Shown here piece by piece: positions 1-8,002 of a DNA stretch of 39,405 nt. Under the pieces are notes generated by a model. It was not told the DNA's origin. It made no database searches and was given only the letters and a program-made list of their open reading frames with translations. The first letter of the stretch is position 1. Every line of letters starts with the position of its first letter. The stretch is from Verrucomicrobiia bacterium (GTDB lineage: Bacteria > Verrucomicrobiota > Verrucomicrobiia > Limisphaerales > UBA11358): the NCBI GenBank assembly GCA_025451535.1, contig JANWKE010000050.1, positions 1-39,405 on the forward strand, read 5' to 3'. The position numbers were made by a program, and so were the translations under genes.

Positions 1-82
1 CAAACGCACGCTGGCTTGGCCCGGGACCAAAAATGCAGCAGGCGCAAACAATCAAATTATTCAGACGAACCAGCACACTCAT
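1..82 (-). other. Possible start of a gene running off the window
   Basis: Reading the minus strand from an ATG at 82 gives an open frame to the window edge: a basic start (MSVLVRLNN), then a hydrophobic, Cys-rich stretch (LIVCACCIFG). This could be the beginning of a signal peptide or membrane anchor of a gene downstream of the LolA-like gene on the same strand. Only 27 codons are visible, so it could equally be chance. Nothing else is recognised in 83-163. Confidence 0.25.
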
Positions 83-163
83 TCTGATGGGGCAAGCCTG
101 AGCCGCCGGGCCGCCAAAGTCAAGCATCGGGCCGGAGGACTTATTGATGACTTATTCCCAGGC

Positions 164-979
164 TCAGTCCGGCTGCTTCAAATTGAATTCCAGCCGCGTG
201 CGCGAACCGGTTTGGTCGTTCCGGATTTCCATTTCCTGAAGTTCCCATTGACCGTTCACCTTTTTGAACGATTTCGGATAAAATTCCTTCAGCCGGTTCC
301 CTTTCGTGTCGTAAGCCTCGGCCTGGACGATGCCGAGTGTTTCATTGTCAATCCACGAGACCACGCGCGAGTAACCATTCGGGGACGGATGCGGATTCGT
401 GCTTTCCAGGACCTTGCATGCCCGGCCGCGCCGCATCTCGTAGGACTTCAAAATTTTTTGCACCGGCCAATGGAGAAATTCCAGGCGCAAGTCATCCAGG
501 GAAAAATCTGACCCTGCGAAAGTGTTGCCAGTTTTGCCATAGTCATGCTGATATGTGTCGAACGGTTCAATACGGTCGTTTATGTTTCCAGCGATTTTGG
601 GCAAATCGTCAGGTGATTTGGGCAGATCATTGGGTAAACCAGGCGCAATCAGTTGCCGGAACAACTGATTGGCCGGGTGGATGATCGTAAGAGTTTCAGT
701 GAAATTCGTAAAATAGGCTTTGTAGACAACCGACCAATTTGTAGCCGCGGTGATGACGGCGCATTGTACCGGAATCTCCGATGTTTTGCCGTTCGCATCT
801 CGAATTTTCAACACGCCGGTGTTGGTGAAGTTTTCCGTGGGCCGCTGTTCCAGGATTTGCTGTGCCAATTGACGCCCCTGAATTACCGCTGCGACGGAAT
901 CGTTCGTCGTTTTTGCCGTTGCAACAAATGCAACCAGCAAAACGGAGGCAAATAAAACGATGGCAAAAGTCTTTATCAT
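164..979 (-). CDS. LolA-like outer membrane lipoprotein-sorting protein
   Basis: Encodes 271 aa from the ATG at 979, chosen because it gives a clean signal peptide (MIKTFAIVLFASVLLVAFVATA) and has AGGCAGG immediately upstream; a longer reading from 1036 adds 19 residues before the signal. The mature part resembles the periplasmic outer-membrane lipoprotein-sorting proteins of Verrucomicrobiota, with the typical C-terminal strand pattern around 'YDTKGNRLKEFYPKSF' and 'WELQEMEIRNDQTGS'. Such proteins have the half-barrel LolA/LolB fold that holds lipid chains. The cargo here is unknown. It lies 61 bp after lon on the same strand and is probably co-transcribed with hsp20-lon. The family assignment is from memory of the pattern. 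Confidence 0.7.
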   Translation of the reverse strand: MIKTFAIVLFASVLLVAFVATAKTTNDSVAAVIQGRQLAQQILEQRPTENFTNTGVLKIRDANGKTSEIPVQCAVITAATNWSVVYKAYFTNFTETLTIIHPANQLFRQLIAPGLPNDLPKSPDDLPKIAGNINDRIEPFDTYQHDYGKTGNTFAGSDFSLDDLRLEFLHWPVQKILKSYEMRRGRACKVLESTNPHPSPNGYSRVVSWIDNETLGIVQAEAYDTKGNRLKEFYPKSFKKVNGQWELQEMEIRNDQTGSRTRLEFNLKQPD

Positions 980-1040
980 CCTGCCTGTGCTTGATTCGCC
1001 GTGATAAGGCAAGAACGGAAGTGGAGCAAGAACCAAGAAT

Positions 1041-3434
1041 TTACTTCGGTTCCAATGCCAGTCGCAGCACGTCCGAGATGTGCTGGACGAAATGGACCTT
1101 CAATTTCGCCCGCGCCTCCGCCGGCACGTCCAGCCAGTCTGCCTTGTTCTGTTCCGGCAGAATGATTTCCCTCATGCCAAAGCGCACCGCGGCCAGAACC
1201 TTTTCCTTGATGCCGCCGACGCGCAACACCCGGCCGCGCAGGCTGATTTCGCCGGTCATCGCGAGGCGGGAGCGCACCAGTCGCTTGGTCAGCAGCGACG
1301 CCAGCGCCGCCACGAGTGGCACCCCCGCGCTGGGGCCGTCCTTCGGCGTCGCGCCGGCCGGCACGTGAATATGAACGTCGAATTTGCTGTAATTGCTCAA
1401 ATCCAGGTCAAGCAGCTTGGCCTGGCTGCGCAGATAACTCACCGCCGTTTGCGCGCTCTCCTTCATCACTTCACCCAACGAGCCGGTCAAAAGCAGGCTG
1501 CCCTTGCCGCGCATCCGCGTGGCTTCGATGAATAAAACATCGCCGCCGACCGGCGTCCAGGCCAGACCGGTCGCGATGCCGTATTCGGTGATCCGCTCCG
1601 CCGTTTCCGAAACGAACGGCGCGTGGCCCAGATAGTTCTTCAGACCGTTGGCGTCGAGTTTGAGCGTCACCGCTGCGCCGTTACGGGAAATAATCTTGCG
1701 CGCGGCCTTGCGCGAGAGCGCGGCGATTTCACGCTCCAACTGCCGCACGCCCGCTTCGCGGGTGTATTCGCGGATGAGTTTGCGCAGCGCGGCGTCGGAG
1801 AATTTAATGTCCTGTCGCGTAAGGCCATGCTCCTCGATCTGACGGGGAACGAGATACCGTTTCGCGATTTCCAGTTTTTCCGATTCGGTATAGCTGGGCA
1901 ATTCGATGACCTCCAACCGGTCGCGCAGGGCGGCGTGAATCGGCTCCAGCCAGTTGGCGGTGGCGACGAACAGCACGCGCGAGAGATCGAATTGTAAATC
2001 CAGGTAATGGTCGGTGAACGTGTGGTTCTGCGCCGGATCCAGGACTTCCAGCAACGCCGCCGCCGGGTCACCGCGGAAATCCGCGCCCACCTTGTCCAGC
2101 TCATCGAGCAAAATCACCGGGTTGCGACTTTCGATGCGGCGCAACGTTTGAATGATTCTTCCCGGCATCGCGCCGACGTACGTCCGCCGGTGGCCGCGGA
2201 TTTCCGCTTCGTCCCGCATACCGCCGAGGGCGATGCGCGCAAACTTGCGCCCCAGCGCATCGGCCACGCTTTTGCCGAGCGAGGTTTTGCCCACGCCGGG
2301 TGGTCCTACCAGACAGAGGATCGGCCCCTTGATTTGTTTCCGGCGCTTGATGACCGCGAGAAATTCAAGCAGGCGCTCTTTGATTTTCCTCAATCCGAAG
2401 TGTTGTTCATCCAGGATGCGCTCGGCTTCCTTCAAATCAATCTTGTCCTCGGTTTCCTTTTCCCACGGCAGGTTCAGAATCCAGTCGAGGTAATTGCGCG
2501 CGACGGCGTATTCGGCGGCGGCGGGCGGTGTCAATTGCAACCGCTCCAGTTCCTGCAACGCGGCCTTGCGGGCCTCATCGGGCATCGGCGTCTGGTCGAT
2601 TTTCTCGCGCAGCGACCGGGCTTCGCCGCTGCCGGGTTCGCCTTCGCCCAGTTCACGCTGGATGGCGCGCATCTGTTCGCGCAGGAAAAAATCACGCTGG
2701 GTCTTGGCGATGGACGACGCGACATCGTTCTGGATTTTGGAGCTGAGCGTGAGCACCTCCTGCTCGCGGTTGAGCATGGGCAGCAATTTTTGCAGGCGTT
2801 CACGGACGGAAATGGTCTCCAGCAGTTTTTGCCGGTCTTCGAGGCTGAGATTCAAATTCCCGGCAATCAGGTCGGCGAAATGACCGGGGTGTTCGGTGTT
2901 CAAGGCGGCAATTTTGACCTGATCCGAGAGCGCCGGCGACAATTTGGCGATTTCCTCGAATTGCTTGTGCGCATTGCGCAGTATGGCCTGCAATTCGACG
3001 GAATCCTCAGTTTCGTCGCGGAGCAGATCGAAGCGCGCGGACAAATAAGGCGAGGACGCCGCAAACTCCCTGATATGAATTCGCCACAATCCTTCGACCA
3101 GCACGCGCGCGGTGCCGTCGGGAAATTTCACCATTTTTACCAGGCGCGCTACGCAACCGACATCGTACAGGTCTTCCGGCTTGGGCTCGACGATCTCGGG
3201 TTGGCGCTGCAACACCACGCCCAGCAACCGGTCGCCGGCCACCACATCGTCAATCAACTTCAGGCTGGGCCCGGTTTCGACGAGGAGCGGCACCAGGGCG
3301 CTGGGAAAGATGACGATGTCCGACAAGCCCAGGATCGGCAGGGCTTCGGGTAGCGACCGCGAAGAAATTCGCGGGGGCGGTCCGGAACTTTCGGTGCCCA
3401 AAATGCTGACAAATTCTGTCTCCGGCGATGTCAT
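1041..3434 (-). CDS. lon: ATP-dependent protease Lon (endopeptidase La)
   Basis: A 797-aa cytoplasmic AAA+ serine protease that degrades misfolded and regulatory proteins. Visible in order: the LON substrate-binding domain (about 30-230, starting 'LPILGLSDIVIFP'), a helical linker, Walker A GPPGVGKT (377-384), Walker B 'VILLDELDKVG' (about 434-444), and the protease domain with catalytic Ser702 in PKDGPSAG and the Lys of GGIKEK (743-745). Length matches bacterial LonA. An AGGAA-type site stands about 8 nt before the ATG. It follows hsp20 by 60 bp on the same strand, so the two are likely one heat-stress unit. No CIRCE element was noticed. Confidence 0.97.
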   Translation of the reverse strand: MTSPETEFVSILGTESSGPPPRISSRSLPEALPILGLSDIVIFPSALVPLLVETGPSLKLIDDVVAGDRLLGVVLQRQPEIVEPKPEDLYDVGCVARLVKMVKFPDGTARVLVEGLWRIHIREFAASSPYLSARFDLLRDETEDSVELQAILRNAHKQFEEIAKLSPALSDQVKIAALNTEHPGHFADLIAGNLNLSLEDRQKLLETISVRERLQKLLPMLNREQEVLTLSSKIQNDVASSIAKTQRDFFLREQMRAIQRELGEGEPGSGEARSLREKIDQTPMPDEARKAALQELERLQLTPPAAAEYAVARNYLDWILNLPWEKETEDKIDLKEAERILDEQHFGLRKIKERLLEFLAVIKRRKQIKGPILCLVGPPGVGKTSLGKSVADALGRKFARIALGGMRDEAEIRGHRRTYVGAMPGRIIQTLRRIESRNPVILLDELDKVGADFRGDPAAALLEVLDPAQNHTFTDHYLDLQFDLSRVLFVATANWLEPIHAALRDRLEVIELPSYTESEKLEIAKRYLVPRQIEEHGLTRQDIKFSDAALRKLIREYTREAGVRQLEREIAALSRKAARKIISRNGAAVTLKLDANGLKNYLGHAPFVSETAERITEYGIATGLAWTPVGGDVLFIEATRMRGKGSLLLTGSLGEVMKESAQTAVSYLRSQAKLLDLDLSNYSKFDVHIHVPAGATPKDGPSAGVPLVAALASLLTKRLVRSRLAMTGEISLRGRVLRVGGIKEKVLAAVRFGMREIILPEQNKADWLDVPAEARAKLKVHFVQHISDVLRLALEPK

Positions 3435-3494
3435 CGTCGTTCCTGCCTGTTATTCTATTAGATGCCCCAGCGCTGGAAAAGTTCGCGCGGGCGG

Positions 3495-3914
3495 CTAGTT
3501 CCCCTCGGCAATCGGCACTTTGGTCGTCTTGGAATGCGGTTGTGCCATGGGCACGTCAATCCGCAGAAAACCGTTCACATAGATGGCTTTGGCCTGGCTG
3601 AGATCGTAACCGGGTGGCAATTCGAGCACACTCTCGAACGGCCCGTAACTGATCTCCATCACCAAAAAATTACACTTATTGGCCCGACAGCCATCCGGCC
3701 GGGTGCCGGCAATGCGGAGGCGGTTGCCTTCCACTGTGATCTCCAAGCTATCACTTTTCATGCCAGCCAATTCCACCTTGATGACCAGGCTGCCGTCGGT
3801 GGCATAAACATCGGTGTTGGGCACCCAATGGCCGCTGGCTGTTTCGTCGCGTCCGCCCACCGTCGCGCCACGTGAAATGAAGTGTACCGTCGAACTAACT
3901 TTCGTTAAAGCCAT
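3495..3914 (-). CDS. Small heat shock protein, Hsp20/alpha-crystallin family
   Basis: Encodes 139 aa. An alpha-crystallin domain spans about residues 28-122 (starting 'WVPNTDVYATDGSLVIKVELAG', ending 'GFLRIDVP'), followed by a short tail with VPI, which fits the IxI-type motif used for oligomer assembly. It acts as an ATP-independent holdase for unfolding proteins in the cytoplasm. It is the first gene of a minus-strand run into lon, pairing a holdase with the protease that removes aggregation-prone proteins. A 'CNFLVMEISYGPFE' stretch matches the 'eR.yG.F.r' strand of the family in altered form. There is no obvious Shine-Dalgarno before the ATG. Confidence 0.93.
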   Translation of the reverse strand: MALTKVSSTVHFISRGATVGGRDETASGHWVPNTDVYATDGSLVIKVELAGMKSDSLEITVEGNRLRIAGTRPDGCRANKCNFLVMEISYGPFESVLELPPGYDLSQAKAIYVNGFLRIDVPMAQPHSKTTKVPIAEGN

Positions 3915-4063
3915 GATGGAAACAGTATCTCAAAAAGTTCAATACGCAAGTGCCTGACACAAAATGTCCACACCCGTGTCACGCCAACATAACCCCAAAG
4001 CCGGTTCGCGCAACGGGGATTTTTTGCCATATTTTGGCCAAAAAACGGGTGATGCCGTCGTTG

Positions 4064-4130
4064 TAGCGGCGTTTCGGCAGAGCGCCGCCTTCTTAAAAGT
4101 AACAAAAGACCGGCTTTCTGCCGAAAAGCC
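4064..4130 (-). terminator. Inverted-repeat hairpins, probable terminator of the beta-helix gene
   Basis: On the minus strand, GGCTTTTCGGCAGAAAGCC forms a hairpin followed by GGTCTTTTGTT, placed 18 bp past the stop of the beta-helix gene. The 10-mer TTTCGGCAGA (near 4070) recurs as its exact inverse, TCTGCCGAAA, near 4117, and a second hairpin (GGCG...CGCC) surrounds the left copy. The block starts with GTAGCGGCG and may also be a degraded copy of the GTAGC-type repeats found elsewhere in this window. Confidence 0.45.
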
Positions 4131-4147
4131 AATACGGACTCTCGGTT

Positions 4148-5209
4148 TTATTGTTGCACGCCGACACGGTAGAAGAACGGGCCGTTGCCAACCGCGTTGG
4201 TGTCCGTGTAACCGATCGTGCCAATCTGGCCGGTGATATTGCTTTGGATGGTGGAGAACGCCGGTTGCGCTCCCAAATTGGTGCTGCTTTGCAGGAAATA
4301 GGTTCGGTTGCTCACACTCTGCCAGCTTACCATGAGGCCCGTAGGATTGTTTGTCGGAATGGGCGGCAACATTGCCAAAACCGACACGGCGTTGGTGGGA
4401 TTCAAGCCGGCAATCCAATCCTGATAGACGTTAAATCCGGTACCGTCCAAATCCATGTAATCTACCGAGCCTTTAACGGGCAAACCATACTGTTGGAGCC
4501 AGGCGTAGGAGATAACGGAAGTGGGCGTTTGATACTCATAAGCGCCGATGTCCACAGTGCCGCCCACGATGCGCGGATTGCCATCCGAATCAGTGGCGCT
4601 GGTGAGGTACGCATTGTTGCCGGAATTGACGCACGGGGAACTGGTTTGCAGATGATAGTCACCACCGGCCAAATTCACAAAATCAGGTTCGTTGGTGATG
4701 TCACCGAGGCCATCGGTTGGAAGGGGTGTGGTGCAGCTGAAACCGGGAGTGGTCGTTTGATAGATCTGGTAATTTGGATTTTTGGGTGAAAAATTGTAAT
4801 AAATTACTGAATTACTGGCGCCTCCCCAAAACGTTCCTCCGCCCCAACTGCCCGCATAATTGCTGACGACCGTGCAATTTACCAGGGCGCTGCCATAAGC
4901 ACCGCCGCCGGCCGAGGTGGCAAAATTATTCTGCAGGATGCAATTGTTCAAAACATTTGAGTAAGCGCCGCCGCCGTTGGCGGCGTTATTGCTGGAAATC
5001 AGCGAATGGTCGGCAACTCCAAAGCTTACACCGCCACCCCAGACAGCGCTATTGTTGCTGACCACACAACCGCTCAAGGTGCTGAAATTTGCGGCGCCGC
5101 CGGAGCTGGCGCTGCTGTTGGCGACCAGCTGGCAATTGCTCAAAGTGGAATATATCGCGCCGCCACCGCTGCCAGGGCCTCCCAGCGGCGTGGAATTTCT
5201 TACCAGCAT
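4148..5209 (-). pseudogene. C-terminal fragment of IS-interrupted choice-of-anchor Q beta-helix protein
   Basis: This 353-codon piece is the downstream part of the gene whose 5' part lies at 6952-7683. Its first Met is an internal codon of the original gene. It has repeated right-handed beta-helix turns (GGGAxxxxLxNCxxxxN), then the choice-of-anchor Q signature 'DSDGNPRIVGGTVDIGAYEYQ', a linker 'LDGTGFNVYQDWIAGLNPTN', and a C-terminal module ending 'GNGPFFYRVGVQQ' typical of verrucomicrobial secreted proteins. Removing 5209-7004 plus one target duplication joins both parts in frame (NVLINC|MLVRNS) into about 579 aa. Without its signal peptide this fragment is probably not functional, although it is still open. 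Confidence 0.9.
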
Positions 5210-5240
5210 ACAATTTCGGATTTATCCCCTAGGCATAGGG
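5209..5240. repeat. Left target duplication and terminal inverted repeat of the IS1595-family element
   Basis: The 8-bp target duplication TACAATTT lies at 5209-5216 and recurs exactly at 7005-7012. The left inverted repeat follows at 5217-5240, beginning CGGATTTATCCCCT and ending CATAGGG. It matches the right end at 20 of 24 positions, differing at position 5 and positions 15-17. Confidence 0.93.
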
Positions 5241-5287
5241 AAATTAGAAATTGACGGTTTTTGGGGTTGGGTTCATCATTTTAGAGT

Positions 5288-5956
5288 ATGGGCACTCCAG
5301 AGCCAAACGAACCACACAAAATCGGACACCCTTGGAATCCGGTTGAAATATGGAGAAGGGAGTGGCCAATTGTGAGAGCTTCTCCTACCGCATCAGTATG
5401 TTGTTTTGCTGCCGGGTGTGGTCTCGTTCTATTTTTGTTCAGTTTTTTCATTTTGCCGGGAAAAGACGCGACAATTCAGAGCCTACAAACAAAATTAGGC
5501 GAAAGCCAGAATCTAGCTCCTATTACAAATACCATCTTTTTAACCACCACAAATTTCGCCGAGCACCCCCGCTGGGTTATTCGGGTTCTAAATGTAATTC
5601 TTCACACGACTGGAGCTAATACGCCGGGCCCTGCGTTGGCTTACAAGATTCTCATTCATGTCAATGGCCAATTATACACTATACCAAGTCATGCAACTGT
5701 GATTCAGGATAGATTTCCACCTGTGGAAGGGTTTGAGATTGCCGACAACTCAACATTTAGAATAAATTTTGATGCGGATTTATACAACACTGATGCCGAC
5801 CTACTAGTCCCTTACAAGACCCTTAGCGGTGAGGATCAGATAATAAGGGCTGACGACCTTCCGACACTTTGCACAAATGAATTGGTTCAAACGGTTAGAC
5901 CGAACCCCTATGGATATACGAAATTTGATTTAATATATCAAATCACCAAAGAATGA
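5288..5956 (+). CDS. IS passenger gene: single-pass membrane protein of unknown function
   Basis: Encodes 222 aa and resembles no family I can name. Residues 1-32 are polar with several Trp, residues about 35-56 form one transmembrane helix (VCCFAAGCGLVLFLFSFFIL), a short helix follows (DATIQSLQTKLGES), and the remaining about 160 residues look like a beta-rich domain facing outward. It lies wholly inside the IS, opposite in strand to the transposase, and its stop overlaps the start of the next small gene as ATGA, so the two are translationally coupled. Composition is more AT-rich than nearby chromosomal genes, which fits acquired cargo. It is not needed for transposition as known for the family; a role in regulation or host benefit is speculation. 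Confidence 0.7.
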   Translation: MGTPEPNEPHKIGHPWNPVEIWRREWPIVRASPTASVCCFAAGCGLVLFLFSFFILPGKDATIQSLQTKLGESQNLAPITNTIFLTTTNFAEHPRWVIRVLNVILHTTGANTPGPALAYKILIHVNGQLYTIPSHATVIQDRFPPVEGFEIADNSTFRINFDADLYNTDADLLVPYKTLSGEDQIIRADDLPTLCTNELVQTVRPNPYGYTKFDLIYQITKE

Positions 5957-6126
5957 ACCTTAAAGAAGCCAGAGAAAAAGGGAAGATGAGTGAGTTCATC
6001 AAAGAGCACGGCGGCAAATATCCACCGGCCAATAAAAAACGCCTTCACCGCGTCCTAAAGTCTATGGCTTTGGGAACTGCGAAACCAAAGCGGGGAACAT
6101 CGCGGAGGGGTTCTCGCGCTGGTTGA
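5953..6126 (+). CDS. IS passenger gene 2: small basic protein (57 aa)
   Basis: A short ORF starting at the ATG inside the ATGA overlap with the preceding stop. The product begins MNLKEAREKGKMSEFIKEHG and is strongly basic, ending in a Lys/Arg/Ser-rich tail (KPKRGTSRRGSRAG). From memory, small proteins with this kind of N-terminus recur beside IS1595-type transposases in other genomes, but I could not check this. Its last 65 bp overlap the 3' end of the transposase gene on the opposite strand, so passenger transcripts would be antisense to the transposase mRNA. It might bind nucleic acid; no function is established. Confidence 0.6.
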   Translation: MNLKEAREKGKMSEFIKEHGGKYPPANKKRLHRVLKSMALGTAKPKRGTSRRGSRAG

Positions 6127-6955
6127 AACGAAACTCAAATTCCTTCGCATATTTATGAAGATGCTTTTTGGAAACGTGAATGTGGGTGCTCTTGATGCTC
6201 CCTTTCAAATGCTTCCAGAAATTTTCCAGCCCGTTTACATGCGTGCCGTCCAGAACATATTCATGGACGCCGTGGTTGACCGTCTTGTGATTGTAGCCAG
6301 CCTTTTTCAGTCCCTTGTAGGAAGTGAGTTCGTCGGTGTGAACCGTAGAACCGTCCAGAACATTTTCCTCAATGAGAGGTTGAAGCGTCTTGCGTTTGCA
6401 GTTCGGGACAATCTTTGTCATCACTTGACCGTTCCGTTGCAACATGCCGAACACAATAGTCTTGTTCGCTGCCCCACGGCCACGAACGCCGGGGCGTTCT
6501 CCGCCGACATAAGTCTCATCAATTTCGACTTCACCATAGAGCGGAAGTTCGTCGTCAACCGTTGCCATGTGGTTGCGAATTTGATGGCCCATGCGCCAAG
6601 CCGTCTTGTAAGTCACGCCAAGTTGCCGTTCCAATTCCTTTGCCGGAACACCGTGACGGGAAGTGGTGAACAAATAAATTGCAAGGAACCAAGATTGCAA
6701 CGAAGTGCGGCTGTCTTCAAACAGAGTGCCAACTGTCGGGTGAAGATGATGCCCGCAGATGCCACAGCAAAAGGCGCGCTCGGCCTGAATCCGATACCAC
6801 TTGGCTTTGCGCTGGCACTTCGGACATTTGTAACCTTGACCAAAGCGCACGTCGAAAAGGTGTTTCAGGCAGGATTCGTCGTCAGGGAATTGGGCAAGAA
6901 ATTCCTTCAGAGTGATACTGGCTTTGGCGTCTTCTTTGGTTGGCGTTCTTTTCAT
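6062..6955 (-). CDS. IS1595-family (ISXO2-like) transposase
   Basis: Encodes 297 aa. An N-terminal zinc ribbon has CPKC (44-47) and CGIC (64-67) for DNA binding. A helix-turn-helix-like segment lies around 105-128 (ELERQLGVTYKTAWRMGHQIR). The ISXO2 catalytic domain follows: Asp146 in VEIDETYVGG, Asp208 in VHTDELTSYKG, then HVNGLENFWKHLKGS (about 239-253), which supplies the Asn/Lys of the DDNK-type site. Length is normal and there is no frameshift, so it should be active. Its ATG overlaps the stop of the interrupted host gene (ATGA), which is open from its own start through the IS end, so the transposase may be translated by coupling from the host transcript. Confidence 0.95.
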   Translation of the reverse strand: MKRTPTKEDAKASITLKEFLAQFPDDESCLKHLFDVRFGQGYKCPKCQRKAKWYRIQAERAFCCGICGHHLHPTVGTLFEDSRTSLQSWFLAIYLFTTSRHGVPAKELERQLGVTYKTAWRMGHQIRNHMATVDDELPLYGEVEIDETYVGGERPGVRGRGAANKTIVFGMLQRNGQVMTKIVPNCKRKTLQPLIEENVLDGSTVHTDELTSYKGLKKAGYNHKTVNHGVHEYVLDGTHVNGLENFWKHLKGSIKSTHIHVSKKHLHKYAKEFEFRFNQRENPSAMFPALVSQFPKP

Positions 6956-7683
6956 GCCCCAAATATACGCCTAAACCCTCCCCTATGTAAAGGGGATAAT
7001 TCCGTACAATTTATCAAAACGTTGGAATATGCGCCGCCGCCGCCGCGAAAGGCCGAATTATTCGTCAGCACGCAATTATTCAATATGCCGCCCAACGCGC
7101 CGCCGGCGTATTGATCGGCGTTGTTGTTCGCCAGAATGCAGTTCAAGAGAGTACCCTGATAGGCCCCTCCCGCGTTTTGGTAGGCGAAGCCGTGGACGAT
7201 GACACAATTGGACACGGTCGCGCTTGCATCCTCACACCAGATACCACCGCCACTTTGCTCGCGCATTATATCTCCGGAAGCAATCGTGCCCCCATTGGTC
7301 AGCGTGAACCCGATGCATGACGCGCCATTTGTCAAATACACGCAACGAATGGAGGAGCTCCGGAATGAATATCCCTGAATCATCGTATTCAGCGGCCCAT
7401 TGACGCTTTGAACTGTGACAGGTTTGTCCACGGCGACACGATTCGTCGAATTCCCATAAATGACCCGACCGCCGGTCGCGTAAACACCGTTCGTTACCAA
7501 TATCAAATCACCATTGTTTGCCGCATCAATCGCATCCTGAATGTTGGTGGCGGCGGTGCTCCAATCAGCGTAGGGCGGCACGAGGTTGGTGCTGGCCAGG
7601 CTCACAAAGAGCGTCGCCGCCGGAGCATGGATATTGAAAAACGCCAGAAGCGCCGCTGCCCACAGTGCGTAACGAACCTTCAT
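6952..7683 (-). pseudogene. N-terminal fragment of IS-interrupted choice-of-anchor Q beta-helix protein
   Basis: Residues 1-226 belong to the original gene: a signal peptide (MKVRYALWAAALLAFFNIHAPAA), the typical opening 'WSTAATNIQDAIDAANNGDLILVTNGVYATGG' of Pmp/choice-of-anchor Q proteins, and beta-helix turns with GGG and NC motifs. After Cys226 the frame enters the IS and adds 17 foreign residues (TELSPLHRGGFRRIFGA) before a stop that overlaps the transposase start. The truncated product would be secreted but lacks the anchor and C-terminal modules. The downstream half is at 4148-5209. The original role was probably an extracellular or surface beta-helix protein, possibly polysaccharide-related. 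Confidence 0.88.
6981..7012. repeat. Right terminal inverted repeat and target duplication of the IS1595-family element
   Basis: The right inverted repeat occupies 6981-7004 (read on the minus strand: CGGAATTATCCCCT...CATAGGG). The second copy of the 8-bp duplication TACAATTT follows at 7005-7012, identical to 5209-5216. Confidence 0.93.
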
Positions 7684-7755
7684 AGCTGCCTTCTTTTGAA
7701 CTTCTATTGTATATCATTAGTTTTACTGGTGGGTCAAGGATAAAAGGCCGGCCCA

Positions 7756-7855
7756 AAAGCGGTGGAGGGCCACCGCACTCCATGACGCTTCGCGCAAACG
7801 GCAACCCTGGAACAACGCGGTAGCGTCTTGGACTCCGCCAGCCCTCCGGCGCTTT
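7756..7855. repeat. 100-bp imperfect inverted repeat in the 7684-8002 intergenic region
   Basis: The left arm (from 7756, AAAGCGGTGGAGGGCCACCG...) and the reverse of the right arm (to 7855, AAAGCGCCGGAGGGCTGGCG...) are diverged copies of one ~40-bp unit, so the block could fold into one long hairpin. The left arm also has its own perfect GCGGTGG/CCACCGC stem. It lies between the divergent beta-helix gene and purF, in a 319-bp gap where I see no coding sequence. It resembles dispersed verrucomicrobial intergenic repeats. Confidence 0.7.
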
Positions 7856-8002
7856 GTTCAAGCCGGACAATCCGGCGGCTTCAGTAGAGGCTCCGCTGTT
7901 TTCGCTTCTTCATTCTGCCTTCTTCCTTCTTCATTCGTTTCGCTTCCACCTTGCGCGCGGCGGTTATGTCTGCGACAATTCAGCGGCGGGCGCGAGTAAA
8001 CG

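Larger units (their letters stand above)
5217..7004. mobile_element. IS1595-family insertion sequence with passenger genes (1,788 bp)
   Basis: The element is defined by 24-bp imperfect inverted repeats (CGGAWTTATCCCCT...CATAGGG) and a perfect 8-bp target duplication; 8 bp is the duplication size of the IS1595 family. It holds an ISXO2/IS1595-type transposase on the minus strand (6062-6955) and, pointing the other way, two passenger ORFs (5288-5956 and 5953-6126). Passenger genes are known in several IS1595 subgroups. The exact duplication and in-frame repair on removal suggest a recent insertion. The passenger part looks more AT-rich than the flanks. Confidence 0.93.

Noticed and set aside
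2007-3353. A 448-codon open frame on the plus strand
   Set aside because: It lies wholly antisense to lon, which has full protease motifs. Its product has no domain pattern and is rich in Gln, His, Arg and Phe, as expected from the reverse of a GC-rich gene.
3905-4132. A 75-codon minus-strand frame between hsp20 and the beta-helix gene
   Set aside because: It is made of the inverted repeat and terminator region, lacks family features, and overlaps the hsp20 start.
4850-5200. Repeated GGCGGCG-rich stretches as a possible tandem repeat or CRISPR-like array
   Set aside because: They are the codons for repeated beta-helix turns (GGGA...NC) of the interrupted protein; spacing and sequence vary, and no cas genes are present.
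5217-7004. A defence island or toxin-antitoxin system
   Set aside because: The passenger pair has a compatible layout, but neither protein shows a known toxin, antitoxin or defence domain, so no such function is claimed.
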